A stretch of DNA of 64,000 bases from contig JANQPF010000012.1 in NCBI GenBank assembly GCA_028285415.1, positions 1 to 64,000 of the forward strand. Reading direction: 5' to 3'. Below are positions 52,664 through 60,848 of the stretch, one piece after another; the stretch's first letter is position 1, and each line of letters begins with the position of its first letter. Under the pieces are notes generated by a model that was not told the origin of the DNA, did no database searches, and saw only the letters and a list, made by a program, of their open reading frames with translations. The position numbers were made by a program, and so were the translations under genes. Source of the stretch: Pseudomonadales bacterium. GTDB taxonomy: Bacteria > Pseudomonadota > Gammaproteobacteria > Pseudomonadales > Azotimanducaceae.

Positions 52664-53254
52664 CTAGCGAACGACTACGGCTTCGTTTCCCCACGGCGAG
52701 ACTTCCCCGGCCTCGTCGCGGAACGCGTCTGGCAGCTCATCGACCATGTGGAACGTTGCGGCCAGCCGACCGAAACCGACGAAAAAGGCGACTATCATGC
52801 CGAGCTCCACGATCTGCGGCTGCGTGAAGTGTCGTTTGAGTTCGTCATATATGGCGTCGTCGATCCGCAGATGATCCGTCGCCATGAGCTCGCCGAACTT
52901 GACTGCGGCCTTCTCGGCGTCGGTCAAATCGTCAGCCTCCTCCGGACGCTCCAGAGAACAGACGAGGTCTTCGGTCAGACCGTCGTTGAGGGCGTCCGTG
53001 TAACGAATGGCCATGCAGCTGCGACACTGGTTGAAAAAGGCCACTCTGAGGCGCACGAGCTCCACGAGCTTTTCGGGCAGCGTCCGGTTCACTTTGAGGC
53101 CGCCGGAAAACGCGGCGAGGCCTTTGACCAGCTCCGGCGTATGCGCAAAGTAACGCATGAGGCCCTGCTCGAGGTCCGTGAGCTGGTCCGGTTTGATCAT
53201 GGCTTTCATCTCTTCCGGCCAGTCTTCGGCCTTGATCTGATCAATGCGTGCCAC
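52664..53254 (-). CDS. AhpD-like / carboxymuconolactone-decarboxylase-family protein
   Basis: 196 aa from GTG 53254, with GGGAGAG upstream. The all-helical fold is marked by LPEKLVELVRLRVAFFNQCRSCMAIRYTDAL, containing the CxxC-type redox pair of AhpD-like peroxidases, and by FTQPQIVELGMIVAFFVGFGRLAATF. Such proteins reduce alkylhydroperoxides or act as decarboxylases; the CxxC makes the redox role more likely. It stands 36 bases downstream of the GNAT gene at 53291 and may belong to that operon. Confidence 0.87.
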   Translation of the reverse strand: MARIDQIKAEDWPEEMKAMIKPDQLTDLEQGLMRYFAHTPELVKGLAAFSGGLKVNRTLPEKLVELVRLRVAFFNQCRSCMAIRYTDALNDGLTEDLVCSLERPEEADDLTDAEKAAVKFGELMATDHLRIDDAIYDELKRHFTQPQIVELGMIVAFFVGFGRLAATFHMVDELPDAFRDEAGEVSPWGNEAVVVR

Positions 53255-53290
53255 TTGGTCTCTCCCTGTCAGACGTTTGCAACCGCTAGC

Positions 53291-53680
53291 TTACTCCGGG
53301 ATCAGGTCAAAACGTAAGGCGCTCTTGTCCGGCACGAATCCCATGCGATCGAAAAGTCGGCTACCGCCCGCGCCCGGCAGGAGCAGGTGACGCGCGCCTT
53401 TGGACTCAGCCACGCCAATGGCATGACCGACAACCCAACCGCCAAGCCCCTGCCGACGATGCGCCGGGTCCACCACCACACCGTGCAGGCAGAACGTCAG
53501 TTCCGTACCCCGGTCCATGGCGTAGCAGGCCACGATCACCTCGTTGATCTTGGCAATGCGCAGCATCGAGGCTTCGAGCCACCGCGTGATGCAGGCTTCG
53601 TCAGCGCCTGCCTGCCAGAGCAGATCTTCCGGAAACTCGTTCGGATACGGCTTGAACATGCTGACTTCGCGGAAGTTCAC
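53291..53680 (-). CDS. GNAT-fold acetyltransferase
   Basis: 129 aa from GTG 53680, overlapping the previous stop by GTGA. The fold is seen in INEVIVACYAMDRG, FCLHGVVVDPAHRRQGLGGWVVGHAI (acetyl-CoA loop) and GARHLLLPGAGGSRLFDRMGFV. The N-terminal half is short for a GNAT. The acceptor is unknown. It is the last gene of a three-gene coupled unit with the DUF7832-like and NTF2-like genes. Confidence 0.83.
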   Translation of the reverse strand: MNFREVSMFKPYPNEFPEDLLWQAGADEACITRWLEASMLRIAKINEVIVACYAMDRGTELTFCLHGVVVDPAHRRQGLGGWVVGHAIGVAESKGARHLLLPGAGGSRLFDRMGFVPDKSALRFDLIPE

Positions 53681-54135
53681 GACGTGCGTTCCCCGCTCTC
53701 GAAGAGACGGCGCCAGCCCCGCTTGACGCGTTCCACCAGCGGCGTGGCCGGCGTGCCACCGTGATACGCCCGGCTGATGAGCCCGGCAATCTCAGCGTAG
53801 CTGCGCCAGTTGTCCTCGACGCGATAAGGATCACCCGCAAAGCAGCCGGTGAATTCATCCAGGTAGAGTGGGTAGTAGCGGTCGAGGAAAGCCTGCCCTG
53901 CCGCGGTGAACATGTCCCTGCGCAGCGCACCGCCACAGGCAATCAACAGCTCACTGCCACGCGCTTCCTCGACGCGTAAACGCAAAAGCAGCGTCTCGTG
54001 CTCACGGCTCACCGCTTCGCTCAAGAGATGGTGCCGCGCGCACCAGGCAAGCAGCATTCCCATGGGTACGCTGGCGCGAGCAATGTCTCCGGCTTGCGGC
54101 AGATGCCGGTCGAGCTCGTCGTAGATTTCGCTCAC
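53677..54135 (-). CDS. DUF7832-like protein
   Basis: 152 aa from GTG 54135, which overlaps the upstream stop by GTGA; a TTG at 54168 is the longer alternative. The sequence resembles the DUF7832 pattern: VSEIYDELDRHLP, ASVPMGMLLAWCARHHLLSE, GSELLIACGGALRRDMFTAAGQAFLDRYY, YLDEFTGCFAGDPYRVEDNWRSYAEIAGLI. Relatives are often near immunity-type proteins, but no toxin is seen here. Function is unknown. Confidence 0.6.
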   Translation of the reverse strand: MSEIYDELDRHLPQAGDIARASVPMGMLLAWCARHHLLSEAVSREHETLLLRLRVEEARGSELLIACGGALRRDMFTAAGQAFLDRYYPLYLDEFTGCFAGDPYRVEDNWRSYAEIAGLISRAYHGGTPATPLVERVKRGWRRLFESGERTS

Positions 54136-54584
54136 GGCGCGAAGCTTGAGCGGGCGCGGATTCCCCAACCGTCAGCGACGCGCTGCACGATGTAGAGCGA
54201 ATTGAAGGTGACGTAGCGCTCGCCGTTGGGACGGAAGCGAGAGAAGACCACCTTGAAGTGCACTTTGTCCGGCCCGGCCTGAATGACTTCGATGCTGTCC
54301 CACTCGCTGTGGCCCCAGTTGTTCATTCGCGCAAACTCATCCATGTCCGTGGCCGCCACGAACGCGTCCTTGTCCTCGTGTACCACAACCTCGCCGCTTG
54401 CAATGCGCACGTGGGGGAAAGCCAGCGTATCAGCCCAGCGCGCCTCGTCCCGCGCGTTGAAAGCCGCGATGAACTCATCCATGACCGCCTGCGCGGCGGT
54501 AATACTGCGGCTGGCGTCGCCATCCGCCGCGTGGGCAGCGGACAAACCCAGGAGCGTGCAGAACAATAGGACAGTTTTTCGCAT
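54132..54584 (-). CDS. Secreted NTF2/SnoaL-like protein
   Basis: 150 aa from ATG 54584. The signal peptide is MRKTVLLFCTLLGLSAAHAAD. The mature domain is NTF2-like: AVMDEFIAAFNARDEARWADTLAFPHVRIASGEVVVHEDKD, WDSIEVIQAGPDKVHFKVVFSRF and VTFNSLYIVQRVADGWGI. These cone-shaped domains bind small molecules or act as isomerases/cyclases; the ligand is unknown. It heads a unit coupled through GTGA to the DUF7832-like gene. Confidence 0.82.
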   Translation of the reverse strand: MRKTVLLFCTLLGLSAAHAADGDASRSITAAQAVMDEFIAAFNARDEARWADTLAFPHVRIASGEVVVHEDKDAFVAATDMDEFARMNNWGHSEWDSIEVIQAGPDKVHFKVVFSRFRPNGERYVTFNSLYIVQRVADGWGIRARSSFAP

Positions 54585-54673
54585 GGCAAGCTTCTCGTGG
54601 AAAATCAGGCACCGGGAGCATATCCTCAATCGCCTAGACCAGATAGCTTTGAGACAGCACTGAGGACAAACGG

Positions 54674-55360
54674 ATGCGCAAACTCAACCTGCTCCATATC
54701 GCAACCGCAGTCACGCTCCTGACCAGCGCGCTGGCCGCGGACGTCAACGCCGCCGGCAGCGGCGGCGGCAGCTCCACGCCGAGCTACAACACCGGCGGAC
54801 GCGCCCTGAGTCCGGAACAGCAGTCCGACAAAGCTTTCCGCTCGGGGCTGAAGCAGCGCGACCGCGCGCTCAAACAGGAGGAAAAGGCGGCTCGCGCCAA
54901 GTCCGAAAAGGCTCGCGACAAGGCGTTGGCCAAGGCGCAGAAAGCCTATGCAAAAGCGATTGAGAAGCAGGGTGAAGCGCTGCAGCTCAATCCGCAGAAC
55001 TACAAAGCCGCCAACGAGCTCGGCTTTGCATTGCGTAAAACCGGCGATTACCGCAAAGCCATCGGCGCGTACAACTACGCGCTGCAGATCAACCCGAGCT
55101 ATCACGAGGCCACCGAGTATCGGGGTGAGGCGTTTCTGGCGCTCGGGATGTTCGAGCAGACCAAACGCTCTTATATGGTGCTGTTCCGCGAAGACCGCGC
55201 GCTGGCGGCGCAGCTGATGAGCCGAATCGATGAATGGATCGCGGCGCAGGACGATGCGCTCGACGAAGACCAGACCGCCTTCGTTGCCTGGGTGGACGAA
55301 CGCAAGCGCGTCGCCCAGATCACCAACGATCTCTCCATGAACAATACCCGCGCTTGGTAA
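54674..55360 (+). CDS. Secreted TPR-containing protein
   Basis: 228 aa. A signal peptide (MRKLNLLHIATAVTLLTSALAAD) is followed by a Gly/Ser-rich stretch (AGSGGGSSTPSYNTGG). A basic Lys/Ala-rich helix comes next (residues 65-95), then TPR repeats: NYKAANELGFALRKTGDYRKAIGAYNYALQINP and YHEATEYRGEAFLALGMFEQTKRSY. Three Trp residues lie in the C-terminal part, one as the last residue. GAGGA precedes the ATG. The di-heme enzyme gene starts within its final codons (TTGGTAA), so the two are coupled. Confidence 0.85.
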   Translation: MRKLNLLHIATAVTLLTSALAADVNAAGSGGGSSTPSYNTGGRALSPEQQSDKAFRSGLKQRDRALKQEEKAARAKSEKARDKALAKAQKAYAKAIEKQGEALQLNPQNYKAANELGFALRKTGDYRKAIGAYNYALQINPSYHEATEYRGEAFLALGMFEQTKRSYMVLFREDRALAAQLMSRIDEWIAAQDDALDEDQTAFVAWVDERKRVAQITNDLSMNNTRAW

Positions 55361-56271
55361 AGCCGACCCGCTGGTGGCTCGCCGCCACGGTGTGCATGGC
55401 CATGGCGGCGGGGGCGGACGAGACGCTCTGGGGACATCATCCACCGCCGCTCATACCCACCGACAACGCGTTGACCGCGGCCAGAATTTCACTCGGGCAG
55501 AGGCTCTTTCACGACCCCGCGCTGTCAGTCAACGGTTCCACCAGCTGCGCGACCTGCCATCAGCCTGAACGACACTTCACCGACGGGCGACCGCGTGCAA
55601 TTGGCGCGTTGGGGGACGAGCACCCGCACAATACGCCAACGCTTTACAACACGGCATACAACGCAAGTTTCGGCTGGCGGGACGAGGGGCTGACGAGCCT
55701 CGAGTCCCAGCACCGGGTGCCGCTGTTCAATCAGACGCCCGTGGAGATGGGCTATGAGGATGAGTTTGCCGAACGGCTCGCCGCTGACCCGACCTACGTC
55801 AACGCGTTCGCTGCTGCCTACGGAATGCCCATCACAACGGCGCGCATCATCAACGCCCTGGCGAGCTACGTGCGCACGCTGACGCCGCCCGAAACGGCCT
55901 TCGACCGTTACCTCTTCTACGATGAGCCGCTGGATGCGACGGCCAGGAACGGCATGACGCTGTTCTTCTCCGAGCGCCTCGGCTGCGGCTCGTGCCATGC
56001 CGCTTTTACCCTATCGGGTCCCATCCATCACGGGGATCTGCGCGCCGAGCCGGTGTTTCACGTCACCGCGGTTGGCGGATCCGGTACCGCCTTTCGTGCG
56101 CCGACGCTTCGTGCCGTGCAGCACACCGCGCCTTATATGCATGACGGGAGTCTCGCGACGCTGGAAGACGTTATCCGCCACTACGAGACGACCGACGCCG
56201 AGCGCGTACCGGAGTTTGTGCTCAGCCGGACGGAACGAAGCGCCCTCGCTGCGTTTCTACGGACGCTTTGA
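55354..56271 (+). CDS. MbnH/MauG-type di-heme c peroxidase-like enzyme
   Basis: 305 aa from TTG 55354, which overlaps the TPR stop; a GTG further in would still keep the signal region. The leader (WWLAATVCMAMAAG) suggests export. Two CxxCH heme sites are present at C65-C68-H69 (CATCH) and C211-C214-H215 (CGSCH). The blocks GQRLFHDPALSVNGSTSC, HFTDGRPRAIGA and NQTPVEMGY match the MXAN_0977/MbnH type, which forms a bis-Fe(IV) state and modifies Trp in a partner protein. No MbnP-like partner is adjacent; the TPR gene takes that place. Confidence 0.88.
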   Translation: MVKPTRWWLAATVCMAMAAGADETLWGHHPPPLIPTDNALTAARISLGQRLFHDPALSVNGSTSCATCHQPERHFTDGRPRAIGALGDEHPHNTPTLYNTAYNASFGWRDEGLTSLESQHRVPLFNQTPVEMGYEDEFAERLAADPTYVNAFAAAYGMPITTARIINALASYVRTLTPPETAFDRYLFYDEPLDATARNGMTLFFSERLGCGSCHAAFTLSGPIHHGDLRAEPVFHVTAVGGSGTAFRAPTLRAVQHTAPYMHDGSLATLEDVIRHYETTDAERVPEFVLSRTERSALAAFLRTL

Positions 56272-56273
56272 AA

Positions 56274-58145
56274 TCAGGCTGCTTCGCCACGCAAGAGCTC
56301 AACCTCACTCTGCAGCTTTTCCGCACTTACCGCATCCGGCGCCACCGCACGCCCGGCAATGACTTTGACCCGGCTCCAGAACCGGCTGGGATTTTTGAAG
56401 ACGCCGCCCGCGTGGCTGAAGAAGCTGCCCCATAGACCCTGCAGCGCCATCGGAATGACCGGCACCGGACTTTCTTCGACGATGCGCTCGACGCCGCGGC
56501 GGAACTGAGCAATATCGCCATCGCGAGTCAGCGCGCCTTCCGGAAATATGCAGAGGAGGTCGCCCGCTTCGAGCGCCTCGCGGATCGACGCGAAGGCAGC
56601 ATCGTGGGCCGCTTTATCTTCCTTCTCCGACTGGATGGGAATGGCGCCGCCGGCTCGGAACACAAAATTGAGCACCGGAATGTCGTAGATCGGCTTGAAC
56701 ATGATGAAGCGGATCGGGCGCTTGACCGCGCCGGCCAGCAGCAGCGCGTCGACGTACGTCACGTGGTTACAGACGATGAGCGCGCCACCCTCTTCGGGAA
56801 TTTCCTCCAACCCTTCCTGCTGCACGCGGTACATCGTGTGGCTCAGCATCCAGACGAGGAAGCGCATGGCAAATTCCGGCACCTGGTTGAAGATGAAGAC
56901 AGCAACGGCAATGTTCATCAGGATCACGGTGAGCATGAAGTCCGGGATGGACATGCCGACGACACCCAGGCAGACGATGGCAAGACCCGCCCCCGCCACC
57001 ATGAACAACGCGTTCATGACGTTGTTCGCCGCGATGATCCGCGCCCGCCGCGCTTCCGGCGTCCGGGTCTGGATCAGCGCGTAGAGCGGCACGATGAAGA
57101 GCCCGCCAAAGAAACCGATCAGACCCATGTCGATGAGCACGCGCAGCGCGCCATCGGTAGCCAGAAAGGCCAGCCACTCGCGCTCCGCACCGCCGGCCAG
57201 GGCATGAATGGCAAAGTAAAGGTCGGTACCCGCAACGCTCAAACCGAGCGCACCCAGCGGCACAATGCCAATTTCCACCTTGTGGCCGGACAGTCGTTCG
57301 CACGTGAGCGACCCGATTGCCACCGCAATCGTGAAGACCGAAAGAATCAGCGTCACCACCGTGGTGCCGCCGTGGAGATACGTTTTCGTGAGATTCGGAA
57401 TCTGCGCCAGCACCACCGATCCGAGCAGCCAGAACCAGGAAATGCCCAGCACCGAGAGAAACACCGAGCGATTTTCCCGCGCGTCGCGCATCATCTGCCA
57501 GGTTGCTGACAGCGGATTCCAGTCGATCCTGAGACCCGGATCGGTTGCCGGGCAATCGGGGATAAAGCGGCTGGCGAAATAGCCAACCAGGGCGACGCTG
57601 ACAACCAATACCGTCAACCAGAGATCAACCTCCGGCTGCGCTGCGATCACACCGCCAACGATGGTGCCGAGCAGGATGGCGACGAACGTGCCCATCTCTA
57701 TTTGCGCGTTGCCACCCACCAGCTCCGATTCGTCGAGCTGCTGGGGCAGGATGGAGAACTTGAGCGGCCCGAAAAAAGTGGACTGCACGCCGAGCAGGAA
57801 GAGCACCGCCAGCATGGCGTAAACGTTGCCGAGGTAGACGGCAATGCCGCCGAAGAGGGCAATGACCACCTCCATCACCTTGATGACGCGCACGAGCTGA
57901 GACTTTTCGAGCTTGTCGGCAATCTGGCCGGCGGTCGCGGAAAAGATGAAAAACGGCAGAATGAAGAGACCAGCCGCCAGATTGACGAACGTGTCGGTCG
58001 TCTCCGCCGCGACGAGCCCGCCGTAGACGAAAATCAGCACCAGCGCCTGCTTGAAGACGTTGTCGTTGAACGCACCCAGAAACTGCGTGTGAAAGAGCGC
58101 CGCGAAACGGCGTTGGCTGAGGAGTCCGAATTGGGATGTGCTCAT
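56274..58145 (-). CDS. LplT-type MFS transporter fused to PlsC acyltransferase
   Basis: 623 aa. Residues 1-410 form a 12-helix major facilitator related to LplT (FNDNVFKQALVLIFVYG, LVGGNAQIEMGTFVAILLGTIVGG), which flips lysophospholipids inward. Residues 430-620 are a PlsC acyltransferase with CNHVTYVDALL (HX4D) and IFPEGALTRDGDIAQFRRG. In E. coli the acyltransferase belongs to Aas together with an acyl-ACP synthetase, which is missing here. So lysolipid import and re-acylation are joined in one chain, but the acyl donor must be made elsewhere. Two overlapping hairpins lie upstream. Confidence 0.92.
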   Translation of the reverse strand: MSTSQFGLLSQRRFAALFHTQFLGAFNDNVFKQALVLIFVYGGLVAAETTDTFVNLAAGLFILPFFIFSATAGQIADKLEKSQLVRVIKVMEVVIALFGGIAVYLGNVYAMLAVLFLLGVQSTFFGPLKFSILPQQLDESELVGGNAQIEMGTFVAILLGTIVGGVIAAQPEVDLWLTVLVVSVALVGYFASRFIPDCPATDPGLRIDWNPLSATWQMMRDARENRSVFLSVLGISWFWLLGSVVLAQIPNLTKTYLHGGTTVVTLILSVFTIAVAIGSLTCERLSGHKVEIGIVPLGALGLSVAGTDLYFAIHALAGGAEREWLAFLATDGALRVLIDMGLIGFFGGLFIVPLYALIQTRTPEARRARIIAANNVMNALFMVAGAGLAIVCLGVVGMSIPDFMLTVILMNIAVAVFIFNQVPEFAMRFLVWMLSHTMYRVQQEGLEEIPEEGGALIVCNHVTYVDALLLAGAVKRPIRFIMFKPIYDIPVLNFVFRAGGAIPIQSEKEDKAAHDAAFASIREALEAGDLLCIFPEGALTRDGDIAQFRRGVERIVEESPVPVIPMALQGLWGSFFSHAGGVFKNPSRFWSRVKVIAGRAVAPDAVSAEKLQSEVELLRGEAA

Positions 58146-58176
58146 CTGCTCATCATCCTTGTTGCAATGTCCGCCC

Positions 58177-58239
58177 AGTATCCTTTAAAGCCCTTTTTGT
58201 GCACACAGACTGCACAAAAGTATCGTTTAAAGATACTTT
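58177..58239. promoter_or_regulatory. Two overlapping inverted repeats and a direct repeat upstream of the LplT-PlsC gene
   Basis: TTTTGTGCA/TGCACAAAA (58195-58219, 9-base arms) overlaps AAAGTATC/GATACTTT (58217-58239, 8-base arms). AGTATCCTTTAAAG (58177-58190) and AGTATCGTTTAAAG (58219-58232) form a direct repeat differing at one base. The segment lies between the TauD stop (58248) and the transporter start (58145). It may be an operator pair or alternative RNA hairpins. Confidence 0.6.
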
Positions 58240-58247
58240 CAGGCGTA

Positions 58248-59072
58248 TCAAGCGGTTCGCTCGCCTTCGATGGTCACCCGGTGCAACCGCCGGGGTTGCG
58301 GAAAATAGTCATTCACCGGCTTGTGCTGCGTCGCACGATTATCCCAGATTGCCAGCGTATCGGGCTGCCAAACGAGTCGCACCGTGAACTCCGGCGTCAC
58401 GATGTGATCGTAGAGGAAAGCCAGCAGTCGCCGGCTCTCGAGCGGCGTCAGATCCTCGATGTGGGTGGTAAAGAGCGCATTGACATACAGGGACTTCGCA
58501 CCCGTTTCCGGATGGGTACGCACCACCGGGTGCGTCACCGGCGGGTTGGCGGCAATCGCATCCGCCAGCCGCTCTGCTCCACCCGGCTCAGCGAGGCTTT
58601 CGGCAAAACCGTGACGAAAATCGTGCACGGCGGTGAGACCATCAAGCAGCGCTTTAAGCGGCTCGGACAACGCCTCATATGCCGCCGTGCTGCTCGCCCA
58701 CAACGTATCCCCGCCGTATTCGGGAATGACCTGCCCGTGCAGGAGGGTGAAGCTCGGCGGCGTCGCGCTGAAGCTCATATCCGAATGCCAGACTTCGATC
58801 TTCGACGGCGCCTCCGGCGTGCTTTCAAGCACCTGCACCTTGGGCGCGTCAGTGGCGGTAGCGTAAGCGCCGTGGGGCAAAACGGTGCCGAATCGCTCGG
58901 CAAAGTCCTGAAATACGGATGGCGCAACCTTCTGATTGCGGAAAAACAGAACCTCATGCTGCACCGCGAGCTGGCGGATGTCCTCATAGAGCGCGTCCGA
59001 TTCGAGAATGTGCTCGAGTGCCACGCCGTCGATATGGGCGCCCAGGGCACCGCCCGCTTTCCTGACTTCCAC
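58248..59072 (-). CDS. TauD/TfdA-family 2-oxoglutarate dioxygenase
   Basis: 274 aa from GTG 59072, with GGGAG upstream. The iron site is EVWHSDMSF (HxD) and the distal His in WDNRATQHKPVNDY; the 2-oxoglutarate-binding Arg is in RLHRVTIEG. The N-terminus GALGAHIDGVAL and HEVLFFRNQ are typical of the family. TauD cleaves taurine; relatives act on alkylsulfates, phenoxyacetates and others. No sulfur-transport operon is nearby, so the substrate is open. It is divergent from the class II aldolase gene. Confidence 0.92.
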   Translation of the reverse strand: MEVRKAGGALGAHIDGVALEHILESDALYEDIRQLAVQHEVLFFRNQKVAPSVFQDFAERFGTVLPHGAYATATDAPKVQVLESTPEAPSKIEVWHSDMSFSATPPSFTLLHGQVIPEYGGDTLWASSTAAYEALSEPLKALLDGLTAVHDFRHGFAESLAEPGGAERLADAIAANPPVTHPVVRTHPETGAKSLYVNALFTTHIEDLTPLESRRLLAFLYDHIVTPEFTVRLVWQPDTLAIWDNRATQHKPVNDYFPQPRRLHRVTIEGERTA

Positions 59073-59198
59073 GACGCTTTCTGCTCCCGTGATCGCTGCT
59101 GGAGCCCTATTTTAATGACGAAACACCAGCCGGTGCTATGCCTCGCGCCGGCACCCTGGCATGCTTGTCGCGCTTCGATCGCATAAGGAATTCAGCTG

Positions 59199-59852
59199 GT
59201 GGCTGAGCTCGAAGGAACCATTCAGTTTGCCTACGAATTGACCCCGGACGACGACGACAAGCTGCCGGCCGATGTCTTTGCCGACTTGAGCGCCTGGCGC
59301 TCGCTGCTCTTTGATCTCAAGCTCCTCGGCCAGCTTCCCGACCGCTATCAGGGTTACGGTTTCGGCAACCTGAGCGTGCGCCCCGACGAGACTGAAACGT
59401 TCATCATCACCGCCAGCCAGACGAGCGGCGAGATGAGCCTACTGCACGAGCACCTCGTCCGCGTCACCCACTGCAATCTGGAGCGCTTCTGGGTTGACGC
59501 GAGCGGCAGCGAGCCGCCTTCGTCAGAATCCATGACCCATGCGATGATCTATCAGGCGGACCCCCGCATACGCTGCGTCTTTCACGTGCATTGTCCGGAC
59601 ATGTGGGGTTATCGAACGCTCTTGAAGCTGCCCCAGACTCCGGTGGACGTGCCGTACGGCTCGCCGGCCATGGTCGCCGCGGTACGTGACCTGCTGGAGG
59701 CGTATCAGTCGCGGCCCCTCATTTTTGCCACCGCCGGTCACGAAGACGGCATCTTCGCCTGCGGGCACAATCCGCGTGAGTGCGGGGCGCTCTTACTCAC
59801 CCACCTCGCCCGGGCGCGGGCGTGCAAGCTGAAAGAAGGGGCCGCGTCGTGA
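59199..59852 (+). CDS. Class II aldolase/adducin-family protein (possible MtnB-like dehydratase)
   Basis: 217 aa from GTG 59199, with AAGGA upstream. Zinc-site features of class II aldolases are visible: GNLSVR, ITASQTSG, the catalytic-Glu region SESMTHAMIYQA and the ligand pair in CVFHVHCPDMWG, plus ATAGHEDGIFACG near the C-terminus. It overlaps the mtnA start by GTGA, so it may supply the next step of methionine salvage, the MtnB dehydratase, though the sequence is divergent from typical MtnB. A fuculose-phosphate-aldolase-like role is the alternative. Confidence 0.8.
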   Translation: MAELEGTIQFAYELTPDDDDKLPADVFADLSAWRSLLFDLKLLGQLPDRYQGYGFGNLSVRPDETETFIITASQTSGEMSLLHEHLVRVTHCNLERFWVDASGSEPPSSESMTHAMIYQADPRIRCVFHVHCPDMWGYRTLLKLPQTPVDVPYGSPAMVAAVRDLLEAYQSRPLIFATAGHEDGIFACGHNPRECGALLLTHLARARACKLKEGAAS

Positions 59853-60847
59853 CGGCAGCACCCGAAACGCTGCGCTGGGAAGATGACGAGCTATACCTCC
59901 TCGATCAGCGGCGCCTGCCTCACGAGGTTGCGTACCTGCATATCAAGGATCTCGCCGCCGCCTGGGAGGCCATCCATACCCTGACGGTACGCGGCGCACC
60001 AGCGATTGGCATTGCCGCGGCTTATGCGCTGGCGCGATCCATGCGCGACGTCGAGTCGGGCAACTTCGGCGAGACGCTGGCCGCAAACGCCGAGTACCTC
60101 AAATCCGCGCGGCCAACCGCGGTCAATCTTGCCTGGGCCGTCGACAAACTGGTCGGGCTGGGTCAAGCGCAAGGCCAGTATGAGGTTCTGTCAGCCGCAG
60201 CCTGTGAAATCCACGCGGCGGACACCGCCATCTGCACCGCGATTGGCAAGCATGGCGCTGCCCTGATCCAAGAGGGCAACAACGTTTTGACCCATTGTAA
60301 TGCCGGGTCCCTGGCCGTATCCCGCCATGGCACGGCAACGGCGCCGATGTATCACCAGCATGACGCCGGCGTGCCTTTCCACGTCTTCGTCGACGAAACC
60401 CGCCCGCTGTATCAGGGGGCGCGCCTGACGGCATGGGAACTTGCGCAAGCCGGCATCGATGTAACCCTCATCTGCGACAACATGGCGGCAACGGTCATGA
60501 GCCAGGGCCGCGTCGATCTCGTCATCGTCGGCACGGACCGGGTCACCGCCAATGGCGACGTCATCAACAAAATAGGCACGTTGAATCTGGCGGTGCTCTG
60601 CAACCACTATGACGTTCCGTTTTACGTGGCCTGTCCGTCATCCACGTACGACGCGAGCACCGCGGATGGGAGCAGCGTGCCAATCGAAGAACGCTCCGCT
60701 GAGGAGGTGCGCCAGACCCACGCGGCCAGCGTGCCGGTTTTCAACCCGGCTTTCGACGTGACCCCGGTCGGACTCGTTACCGGCATCATCACCGAGCACG
60801 GCATCTGCGAAGCCGCCGCCATCGGCAGCATGCTGCAGTCACGCTGA
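59849..60847 (+). CDS. mtnA: Methylthioribose-1-phosphate isomerase
   Basis: 332 aa from GTG 59849, overlapping the aldolase stop. It converts 5-methylthioribose-1-phosphate to the ribulose form. Conserved features are VRGAPAIGIAAAYALA, the catalytic Cys150 in LTHCNAGSLA, DETRPLYQGARLTAWEL and Asp230 in the segment VGTDRVTANGDVINKIGT, where Thr replaces the more usual Ala before the Asp. The rest of the methionine salvage pathway is not in the window. It converges on the luciferase-like gene with a one-base gap. Confidence 0.94.
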   Translation: MTAAPETLRWEDDELYLLDQRRLPHEVAYLHIKDLAAAWEAIHTLTVRGAPAIGIAAAYALARSMRDVESGNFGETLAANAEYLKSARPTAVNLAWAVDKLVGLGQAQGQYEVLSAAACEIHAADTAICTAIGKHGAALIQEGNNVLTHCNAGSLAVSRHGTATAPMYHQHDAGVPFHVFVDETRPLYQGARLTAWELAQAGIDVTLICDNMAATVMSQGRVDLVIVGTDRVTANGDVINKIGTLNLAVLCNHYDVPFYVACPSSTYDASTADGSSVPIEERSAEEVRQTHAASVPVFNPAFDVTPVGLVTGIITEHGICEAAAIGSMLQSR

Positions 60848-60848
60848 C

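Noticed and set aside
57702-59186. Plus-strand open frame of 494 codons over the LplT-PlsC and TauD genes
   Set aside because: It runs antisense to two genes with complete motifs and crosses their intergenic hairpins.
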